Part shown: piece after piece, positions 1 to 9,050 of the stretch | Position numbering within the stretch: the first letter of the stretch is position 1 | Layout of the letters: every line of letters starts with the position of its first letter | Assembly (NCBI RefSeq): GCF_019469165.1 | Contig: NZ_CP048263.1 | Span: forward strand, 2,108,001-2,172,000 | Source: Gilliamella sp. ESL0443 | GTDB taxonomy: Bacteria > Pseudomonadota > Gammaproteobacteria > Enterobacterales > Orbaceae | DNA: 64,000 nucleotides | Reading direction: 5' to 3' | Notes under the pieces: generated by a model | Databases searched by the model: none | The model's input: the letters and a program-made list of their open reading frames with translations, nothing else | What the model was told of the DNA's origin: nothing | Translations under genes and position numbers: made by a program

Positions 1-98
1 CAATACAATAATAAAGATGCTTCAAATATTAACTTATTATTTATGGAGATAAAAAATAATTTGATGAAATAAAAATATACAAAAGGAAACATAAAATT

Positions 99-794
99 AT
101 GAAAATTTTTAAATACGCTTTATTAAGTTGTAGTTTGTTCATATTATTTGGATGTTCTGGAAATAGAGAATCATTACCAAGAACAAAGATTGTAGAAACA
201 GAAGTAATTACCTTAAATAATGGCACGAATATTAATGTAATAACTGAAAATGCCATTAATGGGCAGGTAATTAATGATACTAATAATTATTTAAACGTTG
301 TTACCCGAGGTGATACAGCACAAGCTGTTGGAGTAAAAATGGTTCAATTTGCCACTGCATTTTTTGGTAACCTTGGTGGAAATGTAAATACTTTTTCAAA
401 AACAGATTTAAAAGGTAGTTATGTAAATTCAGTACCAAATAAAACCATGGAGCTTTTGAAACCTCAGTTATATACAATATTAAAAAAAATAAAAGCCAAC
501 AAACAAAAAGAACACACCATAACTATCCAACCTTATAAATTTAAACTAATTTATGATGGTATAACTGATAATAAATACAATTTTATTTACCAAACATTCA
601 TTAAAACCAATGGATTTACTTTTACTTGTTCTAGCGATAGTTTACCGCTAGATGATAAAACCAAAACTTTTGATGCATGGGAAAGTAATAACTATCAGTT
701 GGTCCAAAATATTACTTCAAAATTAATCAATAATTGTATAACTCAATTAAATTCAGAAAAAAATTTCATACAACTTGAAGATGCTTTTAAATAA
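99..794 (+). CDS. Predicted lipoprotein, unknown function
   Basis: 231 residues. The N-terminus has a short positive region, a hydrophobic stretch and a lipobox ending LFGC with the lipidated cysteine at residue 19, so the product should be a membrane-anchored lipoprotein. The rest is polar and rich in Asn, Thr and Lys, with no transmembrane segment or repeat. Two further cysteines lie near residues 177 and 213. I do not recognise the family. The ATG at 99 follows AAGGAAAC about 10 bases upstream, a good ribosome binding site. It stands alone, with an intrinsic terminator after it, so it is not in the ubiUV operon. Confidence 0.75.
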   Translation: MKIFKYALLSCSLFILFGCSGNRESLPRTKIVETEVITLNNGTNINVITENAINGQVINDTNNYLNVVTRGDTAQAVGVKMVQFATAFFGNLGGNVNTFSKTDLKGSYVNSVPNKTMELLKPQLYTILKKIKANKQKEHTITIQPYKFKLIYDGITDNKYNFIYQTFIKTNGFTFTCSSDSLPLDDKTKTFDAWESNNYQLVQNITSKLINNCITQLNSEKNFIQLEDAFK

Positions 795-836
795 GAATTA
801 ATTATTAGCAATATAGTATGCTAACCATATAAAAGA

Positions 837-850
837 TTGATTTTAATCAA
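837..850. promoter_or_regulatory. FNR-type dyad TTGATTTTAATCAA
   Basis: A perfect match to the known FNR consensus TTGAT-N4-ATCAA, within a slightly longer dyad GATTGAT/ATCAATC. It lies about 290 bases before ubiU, whose E. coli counterpart is known to be FNR-activated, but that is far for a direct activator site. It could equally be the stem of an RNA hairpin after the lipoprotein gene. Confidence 0.4.
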
Positions 851-876
851 TCGGTTATAAAATTCTTTTTTGATTA

Positions 877-917
877 TAAAAACCAGAAATTTAAATTATA
901 AATATCTGGTTTTTTAT
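877..917 (+). terminator. Intrinsic terminator after lipoprotein gene
   Basis: Stem AAACCAGA / TCTGGTTT with an AT-rich loop, followed by a run of T. Confidence 0.65.
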
Positions 918-1143
918 TCATCACATCGTAAATTATCATATATTAACTATTACCGTTTGAATTCAATATGATTATTAATCATAATCATTTCCTTTAGTAA
1001 AAATATCATTTAATACATACACTTAAATTAAAAATAAAGTTACATGTTTTTTTGTCTGGGAATTCGCTTATTAGTCGCATTAAATTAGGAATTATTGCAT
1101 AATATATGGCGTATAAAATACCGAACTTAAGTTAGGAATAATT

Positions 1144-2139
1144 ATGGAACTTCTTTGCCCCGCTGGCTCATTACCATCCCTAAAAGTGGCGATTGATAAT
1201 GGAGCTGATGCTGTCTATATTGGTTTAAAAGATGATACCAATGCTCGCCATTTTGCTGGTTTAAATTTTAATGAAAAGCGACTTGTTGAAGCATCAGATT
1301 ATGTTCACAAGCGCGGTAAAAAATTACATATAGCTATTAATACCTTTGCTCATCCTGAAAACTTTGAGCGATGGCAATATGCTGTTGATACTGCAGCTAA
1401 CATTGGTGCTGATGCTTTAATCATTGCTGATTTAGCAATGCTTGATTATGCTGCAGAAAAATATCCGAATCTTGAGCGTCATGTTTCGGTGCAAGCGTCA
1501 TCAACCAATGAAGAGTCAATTAAGTTTTATTATAATAACTTTCAGGTGCATCGTATTGTTTTACCTCGTGTGTTATCTATGCATCAAGTTAAACAGTTAT
1601 CACAAGTATCCCCCGTACCTTTAGAGGTTTTTGCGTTTGGTAGTTTATGTATTATGGCGGAAGGTCGCTGCTATTTATCTTCATACCTAACAGGTGAATC
1701 GCCAAATACTGTTGGCGCTTGCTCTCCTGCAAAATTTGTCCGTTGGGAAGAGACCGATAAAGGGCTTGAATCAAGACTCAACAATGTTTTAATTGATTGT
1801 CATAAACAAGGTGAAAATGCTGGGTATCCAACACTTTGTAAGGGACGTTATTTTGTTGGAAATACACTTTATCATCCAATTGAAGAGCCAACCAGTTTAA
1901 ATACAATTGAACTATTACCGGAGCTTTTTGCTGCAAATATCGCTTCCGTTAAAATTGAAGGAAGGCAACGCAGTCCAGCTTATGTAGAACAAGTCACAAA
2001 AGTATGGAGACAAGCTATTGATCGCTATAAAGCGAATCCACAAGCATTCCAAGCTGAAAAGAATTGGATGGATACCTTGGGCTCTGTTTCAGAAGGAACA
2101 CAAACAACTTTAGGTGCTTATCACCGTAAATGGCAATAA
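1144..2139 (+). CDS. ubiU: UbiU, O2-independent ubiquinone hydroxylation protein (U32 family)
   Basis: 331 residues, the usual length. It is a U32 peptidase-like protein starting MELLCPAGS. With UbiV it forms a 4Fe-4S heterodimer that hydroxylates the ubiquinone ring without oxygen, in the cytoplasm. The four cysteines expected to hold the cluster are at residues 169, 176, 193 and 232, the positions I know from E. coli UbiU (formerly YhbU). The IEGR motif typical of U32 proteins is near residue 271. ubiV follows 120 bases downstream on the same strand, as in E. coli. Known family members are induced anaerobically. The third partner, UbiT, is not in this window. Confidence 0.93.
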   Translation: MELLCPAGSLPSLKVAIDNGADAVYIGLKDDTNARHFAGLNFNEKRLVEASDYVHKRGKKLHIAINTFAHPENFERWQYAVDTAANIGADALIIADLAMLDYAAEKYPNLERHVSVQASSTNEESIKFYYNNFQVHRIVLPRVLSMHQVKQLSQVSPVPLEVFAFGSLCIMAEGRCYLSSYLTGESPNTVGACSPAKFVRWEETDKGLESRLNNVLIDCHKQGENAGYPTLCKGRYFVGNTLYHPIEEPTSLNTIELLPELFAANIASVKIEGRQRSPAYVEQVTKVWRQAIDRYKANPQAFQAEKNWMDTLGSVSEGTQTTLGAYHRKWQ

Positions 2140-2259
2140 TTGGCCAGCATTGATATTGAAATTTTAAAATAAAATAAACATATAATAATCTTAGTAGTTT
2201 TCAATATTAATGTGCTAGCCAATTGACTATTCAAGAATTTAAATATAGTGAGCAAAACT

Positions 2260-3138
2260 ATGAAATATGCATTAGGACCAGTGCTTTATTATTGGCCTAA
2301 AATTGAAACTGAATCTTTTTATCAAGCCGCTAAAGATAGCGAAGCTGATATTATTTATATGGGCGAAACGGTATGCACCAAACGCCGTGAAATGAAAGTA
2401 CCTAATTGGTTAGATTTAGCCAAAGAAATTGCTAAGTCTGGTAAACAAGTAGTACTCTCTACCCTTGCATTACTGGAAGCGCCATCAGAACTGAACGATT
2501 TAAGACAATTAGTAAATAATGGTGACTTTTTAGTTGAAGCTAATGATTTGGCTGCCATTAATATTGCCCACGATAATAAAGTACCTTTCGTCGCTGGCCC
2601 AGCGATTAACTGTTACAACGCATTTACGCTAAAATTATTACAAAAACAAGGTATGGTACGGTGGTGTATGCCCGTAGAACTATCTCGTGATTGGTTAAAT
2701 AATGTTCTCAACCAATTTGATTCTTTAAAAATTGATCGTAAATTTGAGGTTGAAGTGTTTAGTTATGGTTATTTACCATTAGCTTATTCTGCTCGTTGTT
2801 TTACAGCCAGATCAGAAGATAGACCAAAAGATAAATGTGAAACCTGTTGTATAAAATATCCTGTAGGACGAGAAGTGTTTTCTCAAGAACAACAAAAGGT
2901 GTTTGTACTAAATGGCATTCAAACCCAAAGTGGTTATTGTTACAATTTAGGTAATAATCTGAAAGATATGAAAGGGTTAGTCGATATTGTGCGTATTTCA
3001 CCACTTGGTATTGAAACGCTTGATGTAGTTAAACAATTTAAAGCCAATGAAGACGGTACAAACCCATTACATATTGAACATAAACGAGACTGTAATGGTT
3101 ATTGGAATGGGATTGCTGGACTTGAACTTACACAATAA
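2260..3138 (+). CDS. ubiV: UbiV, O2-independent ubiquinone hydroxylation protein
   Basis: 292 residues from the ATG at 2260. A GTG at 2248 is in frame, but MKYALGPVLYYWPK matches the family's N-terminus. It is a U32-like protein and the partner of UbiU. Cluster cysteines are visible at residues 39, 180, 193 and 197, with CETCC around 193-197, and the ARCFTARSEDRPK stretch is strongly conserved. Its 3' end overlaps the probable start of csdA by about 32 bases, so a Fe-S protein and a cysteine desulfurase are probably translated from one transcript. Confidence 0.93.
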   Translation: MKYALGPVLYYWPKIETESFYQAAKDSEADIIYMGETVCTKRREMKVPNWLDLAKEIAKSGKQVVLSTLALLEAPSELNDLRQLVNNGDFLVEANDLAAINIAHDNKVPFVAGPAINCYNAFTLKLLQKQGMVRWCMPVELSRDWLNNVLNQFDSLKIDRKFEVEVFSYGYLPLAYSARCFTARSEDRPKDKCETCCIKYPVGREVFSQEQQKVFVLNGIQTQSGYCYNLGNNLKDMKGLVDIVRISPLGIETLDVVKQFKANEDGTNPLHIEHKRDCNGYWNGIAGLELTQ

Positions 3139-4309
3139 ACTACCTGAAAAATTTAGAGTAGATTTCCCTGCTCTAAATCACTCTGTTTATCTTGATTCGG
3201 CTGCTACTGCGTTAAAACCGCAAACTATGATTGATACAACGGTTGAATATTATGCACATAATACCGCAACCGCACAGCGAAGTTTACACCAAGATGCACT
3301 AAAAGTTACCACAGCTATTAGTGAAGCTCGGCAAAGTGTGGCTAAGTTTATTCATAGCCAATCAAGCCAACAAATTGTTTGGACTCGTGGAACCACCGAA
3401 TCAATAAATATAATTGCGCAAAGTTATGCTAGACCTTTACTACAGGCCGATGATGAAATAATTGTCAGCGAATTAGAGCACCATAGCAACCTATTACCTT
3501 GGCTGATCGTAGCCAAACAGACTGGTGCAAAGGTAATTAAATGGACTGCTGATGTTAATGAACTTTCATCATTACTATCACCCAAAACTAAAATTGTGGC
3601 CATAACCCAGATGTCTAATGTTACTGGCTTTTGCCCTGACTTAGTTAAAATTAGTCAATTAGTCCATCAGCATAATGCCATTTTAGTGGTAGATGGTGCA
3701 CAAGGTGTTGTTCATCAGCCAATTGATGTTGAAAAGCTAGATATCGATTTTTACGCTTTTTCTGCCCATAAGTTATATGGCCCAACAGGGCTTGGCGTTC
3801 TATATGGAAAACAACATTTATTAGAACAGATGGATGTTTGGCAAGGTGGCGGTAAAATGTTGAAAAATACAACATTTTCAGATTTTGAAGTCGAAGATTT
3901 GCCTTATAAATTCGAAGCTGGTACCCAAAATATTGCAGGAATACTTGGTTTTAAAGCAACATTAGATTGGCTAAAAAAATGGGATGAAGCACAATTAAAT
4001 GGTTATATAACACAATTGGCAAATTACGCTGAATCAAAATTAAGTAAATTGAACCATATCCAATTCTACAGTGTTAAAAATAGTCCAATAATTAGCTTTA
4101 ATATGCATAACATTCATCATAATGATATCGCTATTTTATTAAGTGAACAAAACATAGCCATTCGAACAGGTGGATTATGTGCAAAGCCGTTGATGGATAA
4201 ACTTGGCTGTCATGGGGTTATTCGCATTTCAATAATGCCATATAATAATCAGCAAGACATTGATAGTTTTGTTACAGCACTGAAAAATGCTATTGAGGTT
4301 TTAACTTAG
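3107..4309 (+). CDS. csdA: Cysteine desulfurase CsdA
   Basis: 400 residues from ATG 3107. An in-frame ATG further up at 3047 would add 20 residues not typical of the family and lies well inside ubiV. It is a class V aminotransferase-fold, PLP-dependent enzyme that converts cysteine to alanine and passes persulfide sulfur to CsdE. The PLP lysine is in FSAHKLYGPTG, the catalytic cysteine in TGGLCAKP, and WTRGTTESIN is a family signature. csdE follows 52 bases downstream. The overlap with ubiV suggests sulfur supply linked to Fe-S ubiquinone hydroxylases. The short catalytic loop fits CsdA/SufS rather than IscS. Confidence 0.9.
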   Translation: MGLLDLNLHNKLPEKFRVDFPALNHSVYLDSAATALKPQTMIDTTVEYYAHNTATAQRSLHQDALKVTTAISEARQSVAKFIHSQSSQQIVWTRGTTESINIIAQSYARPLLQADDEIIVSELEHHSNLLPWLIVAKQTGAKVIKWTADVNELSSLLSPKTKIVAITQMSNVTGFCPDLVKISQLVHQHNAILVVDGAQGVVHQPIDVEKLDIDFYAFSAHKLYGPTGLGVLYGKQHLLEQMDVWQGGGKMLKNTTFSDFEVEDLPYKFEAGTQNIAGILGFKATLDWLKKWDEAQLNGYITQLANYAESKLSKLNHIQFYSVKNSPIISFNMHNIHHNDIAILLSEQNIAIRTGGLCAKPLMDKLGCHGVIRISIMPYNNQQDIDSFVTALKNAIEVLT

Positions 4310-4361
4310 GATTTTACGCTAATCGCTTATCTTTTATCTCTAATTACTAACTGGTTTTATT

Positions 4362-4772
4362 ATGTTATCACCACTATTTGAACTATTTTCTAAGCAACAT
4401 AACTGGCAAGATCGTTATCGGCAATTAGTTGCTTTATCAAAGCAATTACCAGATTTTCCTGATGACCAAAAAACTGAAGCGAATCAGATTGATGGCTGTG
4501 AAAATCGAGTATGGTTAACCGTCAAAAAACAACCTGATGATTCCTTTATTTTTCAAGGTGACAGCGAAGGTCGAATTGTTAAAGGATTGCTCGCTGTTTT
4601 AATTATGATTGCCAATAATAAAAATGCAGAACAAATTAAGGCTCTTGATTTTCACGCGATATTAAATCAGTTAAAAATTATTGATGAATTGAGTCAATCC
4701 AGGCAGCAAGGACTAGATAAAATGATTGAACGAATTAAATTGTTAACTAATGATGTAAAAAAAGGAGAATAA
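4362..4772 (+). CDS. csdE: Sulfur acceptor CsdE (SufE family)
   Basis: 136 residues, slightly shorter than E. coli CsdE. It is a SufE-fold protein that takes persulfide from CsdA on a conserved cysteine, here C46 in the QIDGCENRVWL motif. In E. coli this protein feeds TcdA for the cyclic t6A tRNA modification; tcdA is not in this window. The stop codon lies inside the hairpin of a bidirectional terminator shared with dolP on the other strand. Confidence 0.9.
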   Translation: MLSPLFELFSKQHNWQDRYRQLVALSKQLPDFPDDQKTEANQIDGCENRVWLTVKKQPDDSFIFQGDSEGRIVKGLLAVLIMIANNKNAEQIKALDFHAILNQLKIIDELSQSRQQGLDKMIERIKLLTNDVKKGE

Positions 4773-4788
4773 ATTCTCCTTTTTTTAA
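4757..4788. terminator. Bidirectional terminator between csdE and dolP
   Basis: Stem AAAGGAGAAT / ATTCTCCTTT with a 2-base loop. It is flanked by a T run on the right and an A run on the left, so it can act on both convergent transcripts. It contains the csdE stop codon. Confidence 0.8.
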
Positions 4789-4798
4789 TTATTTATGA

Positions 4799-5371
4799 TT
4801 AGCGTTGGGTAAATAACGTAATAACTTTTTTCACGCCAGCAACTTTACTTGCAACATTAGCGGCTTCTTGCCCTTCTTCACTGGTAACAATGCCAATTAA
4901 AAACACTTCGCCATTTTCAGTTACCACTTTGATATTACGTGCTTTGGTTTTGGAATTCATGATAAGTTGAGATTTAACTTTTGTTGTTATCCACATATCA
5001 TTACTGATAGTTCCAGCACCGACAGGCTCACCTGAGCGAATTTGGTTATAAACTTTCTTCACACCTTCAACTTGATATGCAAGACGTTCAGCCTTTTCAA
5101 TTTGTTCTGCATTCGCTTGGCCAGTTAAAATAATATTGCCATCATAGGTACTTGAGGAAATACGAGAGCCTATAAAGAAAGGACCATTTTCGCTTAGCTT
5201 ATTATTCATTCTGGTATTGAGCGTTGTATCATCAACTTGCGTTCCAGTAGTACGTGGATCGGTTGCAACTTTTGCTGTAGCGCCAGCGCCGACACCAATA
5301 ACAGCCGCTACACAACCTTGTAGCATTAAAGCACCCGATACTAATACAGCAACTAAGACAATTTTTTTCAT
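4799..5371 (-). CDS. dolP: Outer-membrane BON-domain lipoprotein DolP (YraP)
   Basis: 190 residues against 191 in E. coli. The signal peptide ends in a lipobox, LQGC, with the lipidated cysteine at residue 20. Two BON domains follow, roughly residues 45-115 and 120-190, recognisable from the repeated G-VFLIG / GNIILTG and EGVKKV / AGVKKV motifs. The family maintains outer-membrane integrity, binds anionic phospholipids and localises to division sites. It stands alone and convergent to csdE. In E. coli it follows diaA (yraO), which is not seen here. Confidence 0.9.
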   Translation of the reverse strand: MKKIVLVAVLVSGALMLQGCVAAVIGVGAGATAKVATDPRTTGTQVDDTTLNTRMNNKLSENGPFFIGSRISSSTYDGNIILTGQANAEQIEKAERLAYQVEGVKKVYNQIRSGEPVGAGTISNDMWITTKVKSQLIMNSKTKARNIKVVTENGEVFLIGIVTSEEGQEAANVASKVAGVKKVITLFTQR

Positions 5372-5614
5372 TATTACTCCTTTTATTTACAGCTCAGTAA
5401 AATTCAAATACTGATAAATTCTTTTTATTATGCCTTGTAGATAATGATTTGCAAAATAATTTTATTATTCTGAAATGTAAAAGTTATTTGATTATTTTTA
5501 ATTAACATATCTCAAGAAAGCAATTACTCTACTTGTTAAAACAAACATTTATTTTTCTATAAAATCTGCTATCTTTTTACACAGATTAATAATAAACATT
5601 AACAGAGTTAAGCT

Positions 5615-6313
5615 ATGCATCAAGATTGTATCGATTGGTTATTTGGATTATCTGCACCAATGGTTGCATTAAATAAAGAAGAAGGCGCAAGTTATACCTC
5701 ACCTTATTTTTATCCAGAACGAAATTATACTGATATGAAAAAAGACTGGGGCATTGACTCTCGAGAAAGCCTATTATCAATGATTTTTGATATGGTTGAT
5801 GATGGTCATGCGCCGGCTTTATCTAAACACTATTTTATGTACCCAAGATTAACCGCTCCTCATTGGCTTAAATATATTGAAAAACACTGCGATTACGATA
5901 AAGTCTTAATTGAATATGTAGAAAAAACCTATTCCGAGTGTGGTGTTGGTGGCATACGTAGCTTTGATTATGCAAGAATGGGCTATCTATTACGCAATGG
6001 CACCAGCAATATGTTCATTAATGAAGATGAAGCACTATGGATTTTTTATAGAATAGCGCTACGAGCTCAACACTATTATTCATCTTGGCAAAGCTATTTT
6101 TCAGGATGGTTTATTGGGTATCAATATTGGGAATCATTATCCAATAAAGAAGATTTAGAGCAGCTACGTTGCGAATTATGTCGCTCATCGCGTAATTGGA
6201 CTATGTCCAAGTTATATTCCAATGAAGACTCCCCCTATCATCACTTACCTTGGTATATCGAACTTGAAGAAATAGAAAAACCACAATCTTTAATGGAGTA
6301 TGCTTGGTCATGA
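5615..6313 (+). CDS. DUF1266 protein, YbeU/YbeR-like
   Basis: 232 residues, cytoplasmic, rich in Trp and Tyr, with the features I associate with DUF1266 proteins (YbeR/YbeU in E. coli, also about 235 residues): a C-terminal segment with WQSYFSGWFIGYQYW and an N-terminal WLFGLSAPM. The function is unknown. Its stop codon overlaps the ATG of the following J-domain gene (ATGA), so the two are translationally coupled. Neighbouring hscC reproduces the E. coli ybeR-djlB-ybeT-ybeU-djlC-hscC locus, which supports the call and suggests a role with the specialised Hsp70. Confidence 0.8.
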   Translation: MHQDCIDWLFGLSAPMVALNKEEGASYTSPYFYPERNYTDMKKDWGIDSRESLLSMIFDMVDDGHAPALSKHYFMYPRLTAPHWLKYIEKHCDYDKVLIEYVEKTYSECGVGGIRSFDYARMGYLLRNGTSNMFINEDEALWIFYRIALRAQHYYSSWQSYFSGWFIGYQYWESLSNKEDLEQLRCELCRSSRNWTMSKLYSNEDSPYHHLPWYIELEEIEKPQSLMEYAWS

Positions 6314-8925
6314 ATAATAATTTTTGGCAATTATTGGGTATTGATAAAACCATTGATATAACAGAAATTCGTAATGCTTATCGAGCAAAACTTCCTCAAT
6401 ATCACCCCGAAACAGATCCAGTAGGCTTTAAAGCTTTACGGGAAGCTTATGAATTGGCGTTGCAATACGCAAAGTCACCAGAAGAAACAGATGAACAGTC
6501 CAATCAAGAGCAAGAGGAAGTAAGCATTACCGAAGAAGAACGCCAAGTCAAAGAGATCTGTGATAATTATCAAGCATTACTCGATGATCCTGCTCGCTGC
6601 AATGATGTTGATGAATGGCAAAAGTTTATTGCCTCCTTTTTTGATTACCCAATGTCTGTATTAGATATTGCTAAATGGAAAATGTTAGATATCAGTTATG
6701 ATACATTAACCATATCACTTACTTGCTTAAAAATATTGGCAGAAAATTTACGTTGGCGCCAACAAGTGATGGATCACTATCCTGATAAGATTGAAATGTA
6801 CGAGAATTTTTTCGATCACATTGAACGGGGTGATTTGTTTGACTATAACTGCCTGCCTAAAAATAATAAAGCAGTACAAAATGAAACTATCAATTATGTG
6901 CGTAATGCGCAATGGATTTTTTGGGATAAACCTTATAAGGAATTAAATAAGTATTTTTCTATTCATACTGTGATTTACTTACCCAATAACCAGGAATTGA
7001 TGGAAGATTTAGCTCATTGGTATAGCTTTGCTAAAATGAAAAATAAAAGTTTATTAGAATATGCTTTAACTCGCATCGCTAATTCCAACCAAGATGAAGC
7101 TAATCAATGGAAAGTTGTTGCAGCAATACAATACTCTTTACTTGAAGATGAAGAAAATGCCTTTCAATTCTGGGTAGAGTTATATCATTTACCACAATAT
7201 CAAGAGCAAGCTGCTATTTGGTTAATTAAGTGGTGTACCAAAAACCATCACAATTATTTACCTTTACTGCTCCTTGCACTTAATCAATCATATTGTTTAC
7301 CTGCTGAAACTGATAATAAATATTTATATGCAATACCCCAACTCACTACAACTACAAACTCACGATTGTTCAAATTAAAAATAGAAGATTACCCAGAAGA
7401 AATTTCTAGTGTTATTAGATGGGCAACGGATATTAATTGGAATTATCGCCAAGTGTTATATACATTATTACATGATGATGGAACCAGTAGCTTTTATCGC
7501 TTATATCGTCATGCAATTATGTTACGACACGGTAATGAAACATTATTACATGCAATCTTAAATGATCACTTTGAAGATCAATTTGAACAATTTATCTTAC
7601 AAAATCTACAACGCCAGGCTAAACAGCACCTTGAATGGCTAACAAAACTTTCACCAGTCCAAGAATTTAAAGCTTGGTTATATTATGATGATACTATTAT
7701 TCCAACTCAGTTTGACCCTGACGAAAATGGTGAATATGTTTTATTTGGTCGTTTATGGCTAGATAGATTCGATGATATTCCAGACACAGCTAAACTAAAT
7801 TTATATAGAAATATTAGCTATCGCAATATGGAGATGTTTGACTGGCCAATATATTTTCATTTCAGAGGGCGAGATAATTTACCCAAATTACCAGTCGAGT
7901 TAATTACTGATAATAAAGATGCATATTGGCAATGGTATCGTCATTGTCTATTGGTCGTGACTATTGGTAATTCGCCGTTTAAAGCTGCAAATTTCATTAG
8001 GAAAAATAATCAGTTATTTCATTTGCCTGATGATGATCAACTCACACCACTATTAAATACTTTTAAGTCTAATGAATGGCAAAATGAAGTTGAGTTATAT
8101 AATCTGATCGATTGTAATAACAAGCTAACAAGTAGTATGTTATGTAATTACCCTAATGCCATTGAATATTTTATTGATATACCTGAGGATGTTAATTTTA
8201 CCGATATCAAACAAAATATAGATCAATTATGGCAAGCTAAATTAGCTAACCACTCACCAGCATATTTAATGCTACTCCATACAATAATCTTAAATAAACT
8301 GAATCAAAAAGAGGAGTTACATCAGGTCTTACAAAAATTAGCTGGTGATGATGAAGCATTGCAACAATTAGCTAAAGCATTTGAGAACAAACTATCAATC
8401 TCCTCCTCATTTAGGAAAGAAAATCGTGATATTTATCAATTATTAAACCAATTGAAAACCCTTAATGAAAATTTATCTGAAGATAATATGATTTTTAATG
8501 ATGATAAAAGTAATAAATTGGAGAATATTAGAAGTGATACGGATAATGATCTAATATTACGTTTATGCTCTACACTGCTTCTAGCAAAAAATATTGAAAA
8601 TCAAAAAAATCTTGAAGCAAAATCACTGCCTAAAAATAAATCGCATCAAATATGGCGTTGGAATGGTCGAACCAATGGCAAAGGTTTTTATAATCAAATA
8701 TGTTGCGTCACCACGATATTAAGTTTTTTGATAATAAAGTTAAGTGGGGTGAAATCATCTCATCATATGATTTACTATATATTATTTGCATTAATTATAA
8801 TTAATATTATTTTTGCAATTAGGCGACGTTCAAATGATGCATATAGTAGCGGAAAATATCGTCTTTCTATTTTCTCACCCTCAATTAATCAAACTAATCG
8901 CTATGGACCACCGTTAGATAGCTAA
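6310..8925 (+). CDS. Large J-domain protein, DjlB/DjlC-like HscC co-chaperone
   Basis: 871 residues from ATG 6310, which overlaps the previous stop; a TTG at 6304 is a poorer start. Residues 1-55 are a J domain (FWQLLGIDKTIDITEIRNAY, then LREAYELAL) with HPE instead of the usual HPD at the loop. A long helical region of tetratricopeptide-like character follows. One or two hydrophobic segments lie near residues 798-840 and a basic RRR follows them, so it is probably membrane-anchored at the C-terminus, as known for E. coli DjlB/DjlC. Those proteins are only about 480 residues, so this one is nearly twice the usual size. The expected partner is HscC, encoded convergently. Confidence 0.8.
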   Translation: MNNNFWQLLGIDKTIDITEIRNAYRAKLPQYHPETDPVGFKALREAYELALQYAKSPEETDEQSNQEQEEVSITEEERQVKEICDNYQALLDDPARCNDVDEWQKFIASFFDYPMSVLDIAKWKMLDISYDTLTISLTCLKILAENLRWRQQVMDHYPDKIEMYENFFDHIERGDLFDYNCLPKNNKAVQNETINYVRNAQWIFWDKPYKELNKYFSIHTVIYLPNNQELMEDLAHWYSFAKMKNKSLLEYALTRIANSNQDEANQWKVVAAIQYSLLEDEENAFQFWVELYHLPQYQEQAAIWLIKWCTKNHHNYLPLLLLALNQSYCLPAETDNKYLYAIPQLTTTTNSRLFKLKIEDYPEEISSVIRWATDINWNYRQVLYTLLHDDGTSSFYRLYRHAIMLRHGNETLLHAILNDHFEDQFEQFILQNLQRQAKQHLEWLTKLSPVQEFKAWLYYDDTIIPTQFDPDENGEYVLFGRLWLDRFDDIPDTAKLNLYRNISYRNMEMFDWPIYFHFRGRDNLPKLPVELITDNKDAYWQWYRHCLLVVTIGNSPFKAANFIRKNNQLFHLPDDDQLTPLLNTFKSNEWQNEVELYNLIDCNNKLTSSMLCNYPNAIEYFIDIPEDVNFTDIKQNIDQLWQAKLANHSPAYLMLLHTIILNKLNQKEELHQVLQKLAGDDEALQQLAKAFENKLSISSSFRKENRDIYQLLNQLKTLNENLSEDNMIFNDDKSNKLENIRSDTDNDLILRLCSTLLLAKNIENQKNLEAKSLPKNKSHQIWRWNGRTNGKGFYNQICCVTTILSFLIIKLSGVKSSHHMIYYILFALIIINIIFAIRRRSNDAYSSGKYRLSIFSPSINQTNRYGPPLDS

Positions 8926-8951
8926 GCAAAGATACGGCTTATGCTATCTTC

Positions 8952-8996
8952 TTTGTATACTATCATCTTTGTATACTATCTCGTTTGTATACAATC
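8952..8996. repeat. Three 13-bp direct repeats, TTTGTATACTATC type
   Basis: Copies at 8952-8964, 8968-8980 and 8984-8996, spaced exactly 16 bases. The third has one change (ACAATC). They lie between the convergent J-protein and hscC genes. Each contains the palindrome GTATAC. Confidence 0.7.
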
Positions 8997-9033
8997 CCCT
9001 TTGAAAAGCTATTTAATTATGACCAAAGGGGAT
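8994..9033. terminator. Inverted repeat between convergent djl-like gene and hscC
   Basis: Perfect 10-base arms ATCCCCTTTG (8994-9003) and CAAAGGGGAT (9024-9033) with a 20-base loop. It is placed where both convergent genes need a terminator, but the T runs are weak. Confidence 0.5.
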
Positions 9034-9050
9034 ATTTTAAATCTATCTGA

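Larger units (their letters stand above)
795..1143. other. Intergenic region before ubiU
   Basis: No gene is visible. It holds a dyad matching the FNR consensus at 837-850, an intrinsic terminator near 877-917, and a 15-base palindrome ATGATTATTAATCAT at 968-982 that vaguely resembles a Fur or other dimer site. The AT-rich stretch just before ubiU probably carries its promoter, but no single hexamer pair stands out. Confidence 0.5.

Noticed and set aside
3047..3106. Longer csdA start at 3047
   Set aside because: It lies deep inside ubiV and adds residues not found in CsdA; the family alignment begins near residue 10 of the shorter form.
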